A stretch of DNA of 64,000 bases. It comes from Wolbachia endosymbiont (group B) of Eucosma cana (lineage in GTDB: Bacteria > Pseudomonadota > Alphaproteobacteria > Rickettsiales > Anaplasmataceae). This document shows, in pieces, positions 8,584 to 18,135 of this stretch (positions are counted from its first letter, which is position 1; every line of letters starts with the position of its first letter). The DNA lies in assembly GCF_947250645.1 (NCBI RefSeq), contig NZ_OX366334.1:620001-684000 (forward strand), given 5' to 3'. The notes under the pieces are model-generated. The model saw only the letters and a list, made by a program, of their open reading frames with translations. It was not told the origin of the DNA and did not search any database. The translations under genes and the position numbers were made by a program.

Positions 8584-11157
8584 ATGTTGGAAGAAAAATA
8601 CAGCTTTAGAGAAGTTGAAAACAAATACAATGTATTATGGGAAGGAAGTAAAGTTTATAAATGGAGTAGTGAAAAGGGTAACACTTTCACTATAGATACG
8701 CCCCCACCAACGATATCAGGAAAGTTGCATATTGGCCATATATTCAGCTATTGCCACACAGACTTTATTGCAAGGTTTCAGCGTATGCTGGGAAAAGATG
8801 TATTTTATCCAATTGGGTTTGATGATAATGGCCTTCCGACTGAAAGGCTAGTTGAGCAAACCTATAAAACCCGTGCAAAAGAAGTTGGCAGAGAAAAATT
8901 TATAGAGATGTGCCATGAGGTTATTGAAAAATCAAAGCAAGAATTCAAGGAATTGTTTAAATCAGTTGGCATTAGCTATGACTGGGATTTGGAATACCAC
9001 ACGATCAGCAAGGAAGCTGTGGCACTTTCTCAAATGTCATTCATTGATCTATATAATAAAGAGTATGCATACAGAAAAATGCAACCTATTTTTTGGGACC
9101 CAGTTGATAAAACCGCAATTGCGCAAGCGGAAATAGAGGATAAAGTCTTTGAGTCATTTTTGAACAAGATAGTTTTTTCCACTGAAGAAAATGAGCAGAT
9201 TAAGATTGCAACTACACGGCCTGAGTTGATCCCAGCATGTGTTGCAGTTTTTTGTCATCCAGAAGATGCACGATATGCCCATCTGATTGGAAAAATAGCC
9301 GTAGTGCCAATTACAGAGGCAAAAGTTCCAATAATAGCTGATGATAAGGTCAAAATAGATAAAGGCACTGGGCTTGTTATGTGCTGTACATTCGGTGATG
9401 AGCTCGACATATATTGGCAGCAAAAGCATGGTCTGCCGATGAAAATTATTATCGATCAGGATGGTAGGATAAGTCTAGATTCAGTGTATGGTAATAATAG
9501 ATCCCAGTGTCAAGGCACTGGGATGACAAAGGGGAGTGACATTCCAGTGCTTGACACTGGAATCCAGCCATTAGAGGAGACACACGCCCCAGCGCGTGAC
9601 GCTGGAATCTACGATGAAATAAATGGCCTAAAGGTTAAAGAAGCAAGAAAGAGAATTATTGAAATCCTAACTGAAAAGGGCCTTTTGATAGAAAGTACTA
9701 ACATTTCTCATTCCGTAAAGTGTGCAGAAAGATCTGGTGCATCACTTGAAATATTACCAACTTATCAATGGTTTATCAAGACTTTAGAGCAAAAAGCTCA
9801 AGTGTTAGATAAAGTAAAAAAGTGTAGTTGGCATCCAAAGTCTATGCGTAAACGCATGGAGGTATGGATAGAAGGGCTAAATTGGGATTGGTGCATTTCA
9901 AGACAGCGTTATTTTGGTGTGCCATTTCCGGTGTGGTATTCAAAACGTAAAGGGGAAGAGGGTAAAATCATTCTAGCTGAAATAAAGGATTTACCTGTAG
10001 ATCCACTCAAAGATTTGCCGAAAGGGTATAGTAAGGAAGAGGTTAACCCAGACCAAGATGTAATGGATACGTGGGCCACAAGTGCGATCACTCCTCAACT
10101 AAGTGCACTGGCAGTAAACAGTGAGCTCGGTTTACCAAGCCATCGGTATGATAAGATATTTCCTGCAGATCTGCGCAGCCAAAGCCATGAGATAATAAGA
10201 ACTTGGGCTTTTTATACGATTTTGAAGGCACATTATCATGCAGATTCACTGCCGTGGAAAAATATCATGATTAGTGGTTGGTGTTTGGCTGATGATAAAA
10301 AAAAGATGAGTAAATCAAAAGGTAATATCATCACTCCTCATGTAATGCTTGAAACCTATGGAGCTGACGTAGTACGCTATTGGGCAGCAAACTCAAGACT
10401 TGGAGTTGACACAGTCTACTCTGAAAATATCTTCAAAATTGGCAAACGACTTGTTACGAAACTTTGGAATGCTAGCAAATTTGTTTCCATGTTTATGGAA
10501 AAACATCAAGCATTGAGCATAAATTCCATCAGTGAGACGATGGATAAGTGGATATTGTCCAAATTATATAAAGTGATAGAAAAAACGACGAACAACCTAT
10601 TACAGTTTGAATACTGCGAAGCTTTGAGCGCAATAGAAGAATTTTTTTGGAAAGATTTTTGTGATAATTACTTAGAGTTAGTTAAAAAACGTGCATATGG
10701 AGATGCATTGGACAACGAGGCAAACATGAGTGCAAAACAGAGTTTGGCATATGTACTCAATATTATTTTGAGGTTATTTGCACCATTTTTGCCATACATT
10801 ACAGAGGAAATATATCATCAGTTGTATAGTTATAACTCCGTTCACAATAAAAGTAATTGGCCTAACAAGGAAGAACTTATCTATGATAAGTATTCTGAGG
10901 AAATGGGAGATAATTTCGTGCAGATATTAAACCTTGTGAGAAAAATAAAAGCAGATAATAACGTATCAGTTAAGCATCTTATACAAAAGTTGATGATAAA
11001 AGCGAGTGTAAAAGAGGATGAGTTAAATTATTCTGCTCAGCATGATTTGCAGTCAGTTTGCAATGCTGAAGTGATAGAATGGGTTGAGAGTACAGAAGCA
11101 GAGCTTATAACTGAGAATGGAAAATTTACTGTAAGTTTATTGATTGATGTAACTTAG
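8584..11157 (+). CDS. valS: Valyl-tRNA synthetase
   Basis: This class I synthetase charges tRNA(Val). Residues about 35-55 hold the TPPPTISGKLHIGHIFSY signature with the HIGH box. The editing domain includes TTRPELIPACVAV. The KMSKSKGN loop lies near residue 577, followed by the anticodon-binding helical domain. The ORF is 857 aa and ends in a short tail rather than a long C-terminal coiled-coil arm. The TPPPTISG type of N-terminus fits the archaeal-like ValRS known from Rickettsiales (family knowledge). About 40 residues (near 305-343) are encoded by an inserted palindromic element, listed separately. The ORF remains open across it. Confidence 0.95.
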   Translation: MLEEKYSFREVENKYNVLWEGSKVYKWSSEKGNTFTIDTPPPTISGKLHIGHIFSYCHTDFIARFQRMLGKDVFYPIGFDDNGLPTERLVEQTYKTRAKEVGREKFIEMCHEVIEKSKQEFKELFKSVGISYDWDLEYHTISKEAVALSQMSFIDLYNKEYAYRKMQPIFWDPVDKTAIAQAEIEDKVFESFLNKIVFSTEENEQIKIATTRPELIPACVAVFCHPEDARYAHLIGKIAVVPITEAKVPIIADDKVKIDKGTGLVMCCTFGDELDIYWQQKHGLPMKIIIDQDGRISLDSVYGNNRSQCQGTGMTKGSDIPVLDTGIQPLEETHAPARDAGIYDEINGLKVKEARKRIIEILTEKGLLIESTNISHSVKCAERSGASLEILPTYQWFIKTLEQKAQVLDKVKKCSWHPKSMRKRMEVWIEGLNWDWCISRQRYFGVPFPVWYSKRKGEEGKIILAEIKDLPVDPLKDLPKGYSKEEVNPDQDVMDTWATSAITPQLSALAVNSELGLPSHRYDKIFPADLRSQSHEIIRTWAFYTILKAHYHADSLPWKNIMISGWCLADDKKKMSKSKGNIITPHVMLETYGADVVRYWAANSRLGVDTVYSENIFKIGKRLVTKLWNASKFVSMFMEKHQALSINSISETMDKWILSKLYKVIEKTTNNLLQFEYCEALSAIEEFFWKDFCDNYLELVKKRAYGDALDNEANMSAKQSLAYVLNIILRLFAPFLPYITEEIYHQLYSYNSVHNKSNWPNKEELIYDKYSEEMGDNFVQILNLVRKIKADNNVSVKHLIQKLMIKASVKEDELNYSAQHDLQSVCNAEVIEWVESTEAELITENGKFTVSLLIDVT
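9501..9612 (+). repeat. Wolbachia palindromic element inserted in frame in valS
   Basis: Three successive inverted repeats lie inside the valS ORF: 9501-9524 (ATCCCAGTG/CACTGGGAT), 9541-9563 (ATTCCAGTG/CACTGGAAT) and 9589-9605 (CCAGCG/CGCTGG). The same words recur in intergenic DNA at 27742-27764, 59325-59347 and 59429-59451. The encoded peptide (about residues 306-343, e.g. GSDIPVLDTGIQPLEE) interrupts the normal approach to GLKVKEARKRII. This matches the known class of palindromic elements in Rickettsia and Wolbachia ORFs. Confidence 0.85.
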
Positions 11158-11198
11158 CATTCGTATTACTATACTAATTATTTAGTTGTGAGGTAATA

Positions 11199-11465
11199 AT
11201 GTTTGGCAATTCATATGATAATAAAATTGAAGAACAAAAAGATGATTATCATGACTTCATTCAAAGGTTTTTGTTTTTGCTCGGTAAGATAAAAGAAAAG
11301 AATAAATCAATTCACACTGCTGTAGCTAGTTTTCACATATTATCTTTTTTAATAAAATACAATGCCAATTTTAATGAAGATGAAGTGTATAAAGCCGTTA
11401 TCCAAGATTTCAATAATGTAAAGGAGGCGAGACTAGAGCTTCAAGATAAGGCTAAAAAGTATTGA
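11199..11465 (+). CDS. Small helical protein, N-terminal half of a split GIR-Y family protein
   Basis: This 88-aa helical product has no family I recognise. Its stop codon overlaps the start of the next gene by ATGA. The downstream product begins with GYIESGVETVSIYG, which resembles SKYIENGTIDAMSIKR in the middle of the single 340-aa protein at 30310. The two ORFs here therefore look like the two halves of that architecture, split by a frameshift and now possibly translationally coupled. GAGG upstream of the ATG at 11199 is a plausible ribosome site. Confidence 0.6.
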   Translation: MFGNSYDNKIEEQKDDYHDFIQRFLFLLGKIKEKNKSIHTAVASFHILSFLIKYNANFNEDEVYKAVIQDFNNVKEARLELQDKAKKY

Positions 11466-13291
11466 ATGGGTATATTGAAAGTGGTGTTGAAACAGTGTCA
11501 ATATATGGTAGTTGTGCAGAAGTTAAATTGGGAGCTAATAAAAACAAATTCAAAGTCAGTGAGTTTTTGAATAGTAATTTCTGTCAAGATAATGGAATTT
11601 CAGGATTTTCAACTCTGCATAGCAATGGAAAAAATGGAATGCACGGTTTTGTTTCTGAAGAAGGAATAAGGCACTATGTTGTAACTGATGGTGCATACGA
11701 AATGACTCTGAATTGGTGTGATGAGGACGGAAAAAAGTGCACTATTATAATTAATATTGATGCTAATGGTATAGAACTTATCGAGCGTAATCGTGTTACT
11801 GATGATCAATTGAAAGCAAATAAAGATGTAAAAATAGGTAACTTATTCTTGTATCAAATAAAATTTAGAAATAAGGAGAAAGGCAATCATAAATCATCTG
11901 AGATTGTGATAGAAAATAGTAATAGAAATATTAACATTCAAACAACTCAAGAAATTGAGCTTGGCAGCAAAGAAGCTCAAATAGGCAGTACTAAAATGCA
12001 AGACAAAATTGCACAAGTTGTAGATGACAGCTTAAAAGAAAGAATTAATAAATTGGAAAAAGAAAATACAAGATTAACTGGAAATAATCAAACTATATTA
12101 GAACAATTACAGCAAAAAATGAGAGAGGTAGAGGAATTAAATGGAAAGGTAAGGGAAAAAGATGAAGTTTTGGCTGAAGTAACACAAAAACTCAAGCAGC
12201 TAAGTGATTCGGTAGAGAGTGAATTTGAAAAGAGAAGAGTAGAGAAGGAAGAGTTAGAATCGAAGTTAAGGAAAGCACAAAGAGAGATACAAAAGTTAAG
12301 TAAAGAAAAAGCTGAATTAGTGCAAGAAAAGCAACGCTTGGAAGAATATGCTAAAGTTCTAGTTGTCAAAATAGAAAAACTAACTGATCAAAGAAAGCGA
12401 TCATATCTTAAACTGGATGAATTAGTGAATAAAAATAGAAGGTTAGAACAAGAATTGAATGATACTAAAAAAGAATTAGATGATAAATATAATCAAATCC
12501 AGAGATTAGAAAGTCAATCACATGAATTAGAATCTAAAAAAGTAACAGAATTGATGACATGTTTAGAAAAGAAAGAGAAAAAAATAGCAGAGTTAGAAGC
12601 GCAGTTGCAAAAAGAAAGTTCTGAAACTTATGATTTAATACTTAAATCGTCGGATTTAGAAAAAGAAAAAAGACGATTACAAGAAAAGTTAGATGAAAAA
12701 ACTCAAGAAGTGATGAAACTAACTGTAGATTTAGAAGAACTAAGTAATCAATTGGAAGAGAAAGAAGCTGGGTATCTCAATAGGATCAAAGAATTAGAAA
12801 GAAATCTTGATCAAGGAAGAAAAGAATTTGAAAAATTGCGAAGTGATCTAGAAGAAGATCAAAATTGTTCTGAAGAGTACGAAAAGTTACTATCTGAGAA
12901 AATTACTATGAAAAGGGGAATTTCACGTTTAGATGATCAATCTTCATTATCTCATCAAAATTATGTCAGCTTTGTAAAGGATTGTACGGGTTTGATAACA
13001 GAGATGGTAAGTTTGTTTCAAGAGAGTATAGGAGAAAAAGACAATGTGACTATGCCAAGGAGTACTATGCTAGAAATTTGCGAAAGATTTGATGAATTGA
13101 TTAAGCATTGTGTAGAAAGTGATCAAGAAATACAAAAGATGCTTGAAGAAGTATTTGAACAAATTAATGATAGCCCTGCTCCTTCAGATATAAGTAATGG
13201 AGATTTATCAGCACTACCAAATAAAGAGCTGGATGAAGCTTCATATTCAGAAGATTTTGGATATTCTAGTAGATGTTCTACTCCCGTCTGA
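11462..13291 (+). CDS. Large coiled-coil protein with N-terminal GIR-Y domain
   Basis: The function is unknown. Residues about 1-130 form a compact region with KVSEFLNSNFCQDNGISGF and EEGIRHYVV followed by alternating beta-like strands (CTIIINIDANGIELIE). Closely similar sequence is in the protein at 30310, and a more distant version is in the ankyrin-type proteins at 39013 and 46785. Residues about 180-460 are an almost uninterrupted coiled coil rich in E, K, L and Q. The C-terminal 140 residues are helical and end in a Ser/Asp-rich tail. No signal peptide or membrane segment is visible. The architecture suits a scaffold or type IV-secreted effector, but nothing in the sequence proves this. 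Confidence 0.6.
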   Translation: MNGYIESGVETVSIYGSCAEVKLGANKNKFKVSEFLNSNFCQDNGISGFSTLHSNGKNGMHGFVSEEGIRHYVVTDGAYEMTLNWCDEDGKKCTIIINIDANGIELIERNRVTDDQLKANKDVKIGNLFLYQIKFRNKEKGNHKSSEIVIENSNRNINIQTTQEIELGSKEAQIGSTKMQDKIAQVVDDSLKERINKLEKENTRLTGNNQTILEQLQQKMREVEELNGKVREKDEVLAEVTQKLKQLSDSVESEFEKRRVEKEELESKLRKAQREIQKLSKEKAELVQEKQRLEEYAKVLVVKIEKLTDQRKRSYLKLDELVNKNRRLEQELNDTKKELDDKYNQIQRLESQSHELESKKVTELMTCLEKKEKKIAELEAQLQKESSETYDLILKSSDLEKEKRRLQEKLDEKTQEVMKLTVDLEELSNQLEEKEAGYLNRIKELERNLDQGRKEFEKLRSDLEEDQNCSEEYEKLLSEKITMKRGISRLDDQSSLSHQNYVSFVKDCTGLITEMVSLFQESIGEKDNVTMPRSTMLEICERFDELIKHCVESDQEIQKMLEEVFEQINDSPAPSDISNGDLSALPNKELDEASYSEDFGYSSRCSTPV

Positions 13292-13425
13292 TGCCACCTT
13301 GTATTTTGAGTTTAGTTAGCATATCAACTAAAGTTTATCACTGGTACAATTGTAATAAGTGTTCTCCTCTACAGGTAAGATAATTTTAATCAATATATAC
13401 AAGACTGCTGAAGTTTTGTATATGG

Positions 13426-13815
13426 GTGATGAGCAATTTACTTAATAAATATAATACATTTTATTTTATAGCTAGTTCTCTTGCTACTCTTACATTACTT
13501 ACATCTTTAGCGCTTATTAATGCACCTAGTTCTTTAATTCTCGCTTTAGTTGTATTATCTGCTTTGGCTCTTATGATTTTGTATAAAATAATTATTGACA
13601 CTAGTAAAGTGGAGAAGAAATTTGCTCACAAAGAGCTTGAGTTGACTCAAGAAAAGCACAATTTATACGAGGAAGGAAGAAAATTTGGTCAAAAAATAGA
13701 AGCTGAGAGGAAATCTTTTCTTAAAGAAAAAAAATTTTTGGAGGAGAAATTATACCAATTCCCGTTACACGGGAAACAGATAGACAATAATGGAAGAAAA
13801 GCCATAATGAAATAA
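13426..13815 (+). pseudogene. Membrane/coiled-coil protein truncated by IS630
   Basis: Residues about 10-55 contain two hydrophobic segments (FIASSLATLTLLTSLALI and LILALVVLSALALMILYK), followed by a charged coiled coil (KVEKKFAHKELELTQEK). The native reading ends at 13752. From there the ORF runs into the IS630 terminal repeat, which supplies the last 20 or so residues and the stop. The sequence beyond the IS is an IS481 fragment, so the original 3' end is missing from this site. Its membrane-plus-coil layout resembles the neighbouring gene at 7784 in reverse order. Confidence 0.6.
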
Positions 13816-14856
13816 GTGAAATAGTTTAGGTATAAATGGCACTCAGATCAAAATTATTGGATGAAGAAGTAGTAAAATCAGCAAAAGAGATGCTGAAGAA
13901 AGTAAGGAATAATGCATATGTTTCAAAAAAACTAAACGCTGTAATTGCAGCAAAAAAGTACAGTATAACGTCTGTAGCAAAAATATATTGCATTTCAAGA
14001 AAGGCACTAACTTCGTGGATAAAACTCTTGAAATTTGGCAGAGAAGAAAAACTGTTTGCTCCTCGATCACGCCGAAGAAAAACTAAATTAAATCAGGCTC
14101 AACTACAGCAAATTGAAGCATGGATAGAAGAAAACCCTAATATTACCATTAAAGAAATGAGAATAAGAATACAGGAAAAGTTCGACTTAAATATTAGCAA
14201 ATCTACAGTACACCGCCATATGCAAAAGATGAAATTTTCATATATTACACCAAGACCAGTACACAACGTACAAGATAAAAGTAAACAAGAGGAATTCAAA
14301 AAAAAATCTCAATGAAGTTATTGGAAAGTATCCTGAAAAAGAGCTATTTTTCTTTGATGAATCAAGGTTTGGCACACATTCGAAAGTTGGGCATGGATGG
14401 TTTAAAAAAGGTACTAGAACTCGGGTTAAAATAAAGTTAGGTAGGCATAATTTTTATCTCTACAGTGCAGTTAATCCTAAAAATGGAGAGAGTTTTAGCT
14501 TATTTGCACCAAATGTTAACACTGATTGCATGAATATATTTCTTGAGCAAATGTTGCAATATCTAGGGACAAGAGAAGCTGTTCTTGTTATGGACTGTGC
14601 TAGTTGGCATAAGTCAAAAAATTTAAAGGTACCTAAAAACATTGAGATTATATACCTACCTCCATATTCACCTGAACTTAATCCTGTTGAGAGGCTTTGG
14701 TTATATATAAAACAGAACATTTTGCGCAATAAAATATACAGTACTATTGCTTTGCTTGAGAGCACTTTATGCAAATTTCTTACCTCTCTTGCTACTTCTA
14801 CAATTAAACAACTCTGCTCTGTTTCCTATTTGACTCCACAACAATGAGAATTGGTA
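13753..14856 (+). mobile_element. IS630-family insertion sequence, copy A
   Basis: A 1100-bp element begins CCAATTCCCG and ends TGAGAATTGG, bounded by TA dinucleotides (13753-13754 and 14855-14856) as expected for IS630/Tc1 insertion. Copies B (43445-44544) and C (47922-49021, inverted) appear essentially identical, and a fourth enters at 63806. It separates a truncated coiled-coil gene from an IS481 fragment, so it either entered or mediated a rearrangement junction. Confidence 0.9.
13836..14847 (+). CDS. IS630 transposase, two frames joined at a nine-A run
   Basis: The first frame (13836-14315, 159 aa) carries helix-turn-helix domains ([20 protein letters not shown] and a second HTH ending in [12 protein letters not shown]). 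It stops just after nine A residues at 14298-14306. The DDE catalytic half continues in the +1 frame from there: [20 protein letters not shown] and [15 protein letters not shown] are the three acidic motifs. Joined, the product is about 336 aa. The same arrangement occurs in all complete copies. Programmed frameshifting or transcriptional slippage at the A run is the likely expression route, though a shared inactivating mutation is possible. Confidence 0.8.
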
Positions 14857-15157
14857 TAACTACTGCTTCTTCTGTATCCTTTGGTACTCTATTGGCAAGT
14901 AATGGTTTGCTTTTGTTTATCTCGTATAATGCTTTTTCCCCTCCTGCTTCATACAGCTCTTTGAAGCGGTAAAATGTATCCCTTCATTACTTTACACACC
15001 TGTGATACATTTCCTAATTGCTTTGCAAGTTCTAGCAACCCCAACTTTGGTTTTAGTATTTTTTCTTGTGTTTTACTCATATCTGACACTCCTTTAAAAT
15101 TTATTTATATTTTTATCTTACTTTGTTATCCTGTCAGATTAAGTCTAAACTATTACA
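14857..15157 (-). mobile_element. IS481-family fragment A (5' end)
   Basis: Read on the minus strand, this is the left end of an IS481-type element. The terminal repeat at 15131-15157 is followed by the start of a transposase (MSKTQEKILKPKLGLLELAK) and its N-terminal HTH. It is cut at 14857 by IS630 copy A. The same sequence, in the other orientation, is at 17670-18135. The frame carries breaks and the fragment is not functional. Confidence 0.8.
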
Positions 15158-15238
15158 GATAAGTATGTGTGTGCACCCACGTACACTGAAGAAGATACAC
15201 TACATTTTTTGATGAATTTGATTGTTTAATAAAAAAAA

Positions 15239-15280
15239 AGTCTGCAGACTAAAGATAGATTTTGAGCTCTTAAAATATCT
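15239..15280. repeat. Dispersed repeat with AGTCTGCAGAC palindrome, copy 1
   Basis: The stretch starting AGTCTGCAGACTAAAG and running through TGAGCTCTTAAAATATCT is repeated with few differences at 24097-24136. Both copies are intergenic, upstream of fabI here and upstream of the secretin gene there. It contains the palindromes GTCTGCAGAC and GAGCTC. The role is unknown. Confidence 0.6.
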
Positions 15281-15402
15281 CTAATTGTAATTATAATGAG
15301 GTTGGAAATATGCGGAAGTAATTTTTATACGTTAGCTACAGTTAAAACATAATTGACTTTGCCTAGTTAATATTTCAAATTATAAAAAAGGCAAATAATT
15401 CT

Positions 15403-16179
15403 ATGATATTGCAGGGCAAAAAAGGGTTAATAACCGGAATAATAAATAAGAGGTCAATAGCATATGGTATAGCAAAGACCCTCTCAGAACATGGAGCTGA
15501 GCTTGCAATCACTTATCAAAATGAAACAATAAAAGAAAAATTATTACCAATAGCAAATGAATTAAATGTGGAGTTAACATTACACTGTGATGTTTCAAAT
15601 GAGGAAACCATAGATAATGCTTTTGAGGAAATAAAGAAAGAATGGAATACTCTTGACTTTTTGGTACATGCAATAGCATTCTCCGATAAAAATGAGCTAA
15701 ATGGTAAATATGTCAATACTTCACTAAACAACTTTATTAATGCAATGCATATATCGTGCTATTCTTTTACTGCTTTAGCGCAAAGAGCGGAAAAAATGAT
15801 GTTAAATGGCGGTAGTTTACTTACTTTATCTTACTATGGTGCTGAAAAAGTTATGCCAAATTATAATGTGATGGGTTTATGTAAAGCAGCACTTGAAGCA
15901 AGTGTAAAATATATAGCATGTGATCTCGGACCACAGAACGTCAGAGTAAATGCAATTTCTGCTGGTCCAATCAGAACTTTGGCATCTTCTGGAATAAGTG
16001 ACTTTCACTCCATATCGGAATGGAATAGAAGTAATTCTCCACTTAGACGCAATGTTACAATAGAAGATGTTGGCAAGGCAGCACTATACTTATTAAGCGA
16101 CCTGAGTAGTGGTACAACTGGAGAAATTTTACATGTTGATTCAGGGTATAATGTTGTGGGAATGAAGATAGTAGACTAA
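15403..16179 (+). CDS. fabI: Enoyl-ACP reductase (NADH)
   Basis: FabI catalyses the last reduction of type II fatty acid elongation in the cytoplasm. The 258 residues fit the family. The N-terminal GLITGIINKRSIAYGIAK is the FabI-type NADH-binding motif. The catalytic Y-x6-Y-x3-K pattern is seen as SYYGAEKVMPNYNVMGLCKA. AGPIRTLASSGISDF is the substrate-loop signature. LLSDLSSGTTGEILHVDSGYN closes the fold. There is no operon partner; IS fragments lie on both sides, so the gene sits as an intact island between mobile debris. Confidence 0.95.
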   Translation: MILQGKKGLITGIINKRSIAYGIAKTLSEHGAELAITYQNETIKEKLLPIANELNVELTLHCDVSNEETIDNAFEEIKKEWNTLDFLVHAIAFSDKNELNGKYVNTSLNNFINAMHISCYSFTALAQRAEKMMLNGGSLLTLSYYGAEKVMPNYNVMGLCKAALEASVKYIACDLGPQNVRVNAISAGPIRTLASSGISDFHSISEWNRSNSPLRRNVTIEDVGKAALYLLSDLSSGTTGEILHVDSGYNVVGMKIVD

Positions 16180-16217
16180 TACAGTACTGCAGATGCATGT
16201 GAAGCCTGTGTTTTTTT

Positions 16218-16269
16218 GTTATCCGAGTAATTGACATTGGAGTCCAGTGTCAGCTACTCGAATGACAAC
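16218..16269. repeat. Wolbachia palindromic element, intergenic
   Basis: A nearly perfect inverted repeat, from GTTATCCGAGTA to TACTCGAATGACAAC with GGAGTCC near its centre, lies 39 bases after fabI. The word TCAGCTACTCG recurs after guaA at about 27670 and 27785. In the transcript it would fold into a long hairpin and could end fabI transcription. Confidence 0.7.
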
Positions 16270-16274
16270 ATTTT

Positions 16275-16867
16275 TGTAATAGTTTAGACTTGATCTGACA
16301 GGCATGAATTAACTGACAGAAGAATCGACGAAGTCAAAACCGATATCAGAATCTATTTTAATGTTATCAATATTTTTTTGGTAAGCAATATGCATACTAT
16401 CAAAAAAGGTCTGCATAGCAGTACTTACCGGAATGAGGTCTAGTTCTGTTGTAAGAATGCAGCCAATCTAACTGAAGCTCCTCCAAAGTACTATAAATCT
16501 TTTTCCTGAAGATAATATTGTAACATTCATCTTGCATAGTTCTATGAAACCTTTCACATATACCATTAGTCTGTGGAGAATAAGCTTTGGTTCTAGAATG
16601 ATCAATATTTTCTACTCCCAAATATAACTGGTACGCATGATTCCCTGGTTTGCCACAATACTCTGTACCCCTATCAGTTAAAATGCGTAGCAATGGAACT
16701 TTCTGTTCATCAAAAAATGGTATATTGAGAAGATCTGCAGCTGTGATAGCAGTTTTCTCCGTATAAAGCTTAGCGAAAGCCACTCTAGAGTAGGTGTCAA
16801 TAAAAGTTTGTTGATACAATACCTTTGATATTGCCTACATAATAGGTATCTTGACTACCTAAGTATC
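16275..16867 (-). pseudogene. IS481-family fragment B (3' end with integrase-core domain)
   Basis: The terminal repeat TGTAATAGTTTAGACTTGAT at 16275 marks the 3' end of a minus-strand IS481 element. Its transposase fragment has a DDE integrase core: FIDTYSRVAFAKLY, LTDRGTEYCG and SPQTNGICERFHRTMQDE. At least two frameshifts are visible, one near 16420 (after GKYCY) and one near 16819, and the N-terminal half is absent. The fragment abuts a solo IS3 end. Confidence 0.85.
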
Positions 16868-16957
16868 TTAAATGTGTGTCGACGTATTTATCAACATATT
16901 CATTTTAAAAATCGGATCACTTTGAAAAAAATGGTCTAGACAAATGGGTGCATTATA
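16868..16957 (+). mobile_element. Solo 3' end of the IS3-family element
   Basis: Ninety bases are identical or nearly so to the right end of the complete IS3 copies (for example 23685-23774), including GTGTGTCGACGTATTTATC and the terminal GGGTGCATTATA. No transposase precedes it. It marks a deletion or recombination junction between the IS481 fragment and the group II intron fragment. Confidence 0.85.
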
Positions 16958-17669
16958 TGGATGCTGATATTTCCGGATGTTTTGATAACATCGATCATAA
17001 CGCACTGTTAGAAAAACTCAATACCACACCAACTCTAAAGAGAATTATAAAAGGATGGTTGAAAGCAGGCATTATCGAAGATAGAAAGTTTAGTCCCACC
17101 AAACGTGGCACAATTCAAGGTGGAATAATTTCTCCATTACTTGCATGTGTAGCACTATATGGACTAGAACAGAATATCAAAGAAGAGCTTAAGGAAGAAC
17201 TTTTCCAATATGCGAAAAAGAAATATGGTAGGGCGTCTCGCAAGCAGGCGCAAAATTCAGTTAGTGTAATTACGTACGCCGATGATTTTGTGGTTTTACA
17301 CGAGAGCGAGGAACTTGTGATGAAGGCAAAGGTTCTAATTGAAAAATGGCTAAAACCCGTTGGATTAGAATTAAAGTCATCAAAGACAAGAATTGTACAT
17401 ACACTGAAATCCCTAAATGGGGAAAAGCCAGGATTTGATTTTCTTGGATTTTCAATAAGGCATTATCAAACACGTCAAAATAAGAGAGGTTACAAGTAAA
17501 CCAAGTCGTAAATCTATAAGTCAACACTTGTTATCTATTAAACATAAGCTTAAAGAGTTGCAAGCAGCACCACAAGAAGCTGTAATAAAAGAGCTTAATC
17601 CAATAATTAGGGGTTGGAGCCAATATTATACCTCTGTAGTCTCAAGCAAGGTCTTTAACTTATTAAGGT
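16958..17669 (+). pseudogene. Group II intron reverse transcriptase/maturase fragment
   Basis: The fragment opens with DADISGCFDNIDH, the RT domain 2-3 region, and includes the active-site YADD (VITYADDFVVLH) and KTRIVHT. A frameshift near 17490 moves the frame; the maturase X-domain signature LNPIIRGWSQYY then follows at about 17590-17630. The N-terminal RT part is missing at the IS3 junction, and the 3' end is cut at 17669 by an IS481 terminal repeat. No intron RNA domain V/VI was recognised. It is dead. Confidence 0.85.
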
Positions 17670-18135
17670 TGTAATAGTTTAGACTTGATCTGACAGATTA
17701 ACAAAGTAAGATAAAAATATAAATAAATTTTAAAGGAGTGTCAGATATGAGTAAAACACAAGAAAAAATACTAAAACCAAAGTTGGGGTTGCTAGAACTT
17801 GCAAAGCAATTAGGAAATGTATCACAGGCGTGTAGAGTAATGAAGGGATACATTTTACCGCTTCAAAGAGCTGTATGAAACAGGAGGGGAAAAAGCATTA
17901 TACGAGATAAACAAAAGCAAACCATTACTTGCCAATAGAGTACCAAAGGATACAGAAGAAGCAGTAGTTAGTAGAGTTTCCAGCATATGGACAAGAAAGA
18001 GCAGCTAATGAATTAAAGAAAAAAGGAATTCTAATATCTGCTAGCGGCATAAGGTCAATATGGCAAACTCGAAAATTTTAAAAAGAGATTGAAAGCCCTG
18101 GAAGCAAAGGTGGTCCAAGACGGTATAATTTTAAC
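17670..18135 (+). pseudogene. IS481-family fragment C (5' end)
   Basis: The IS481 terminal repeat at 17670-17696 is followed by a transposase start near 17747 (MSKTQEKILKPKLGLLELAK) and its HTH. The frame then breaks around 17850 and 17975 while homology continues through IRSIWQTRKF and RLKALEAKVVQDG. IS3 copy 1 cuts it at 18136. Fragment A carries the same sequence in the opposite orientation. Confidence 0.85.

Noticed and set aside
16868..16957. Start codon of the RT fragment inside the IS3 end as a real gene start
   Set aside because: RT homology begins only after the IS boundary. The ATG is a junction accident and the reading frame breaks downstream.
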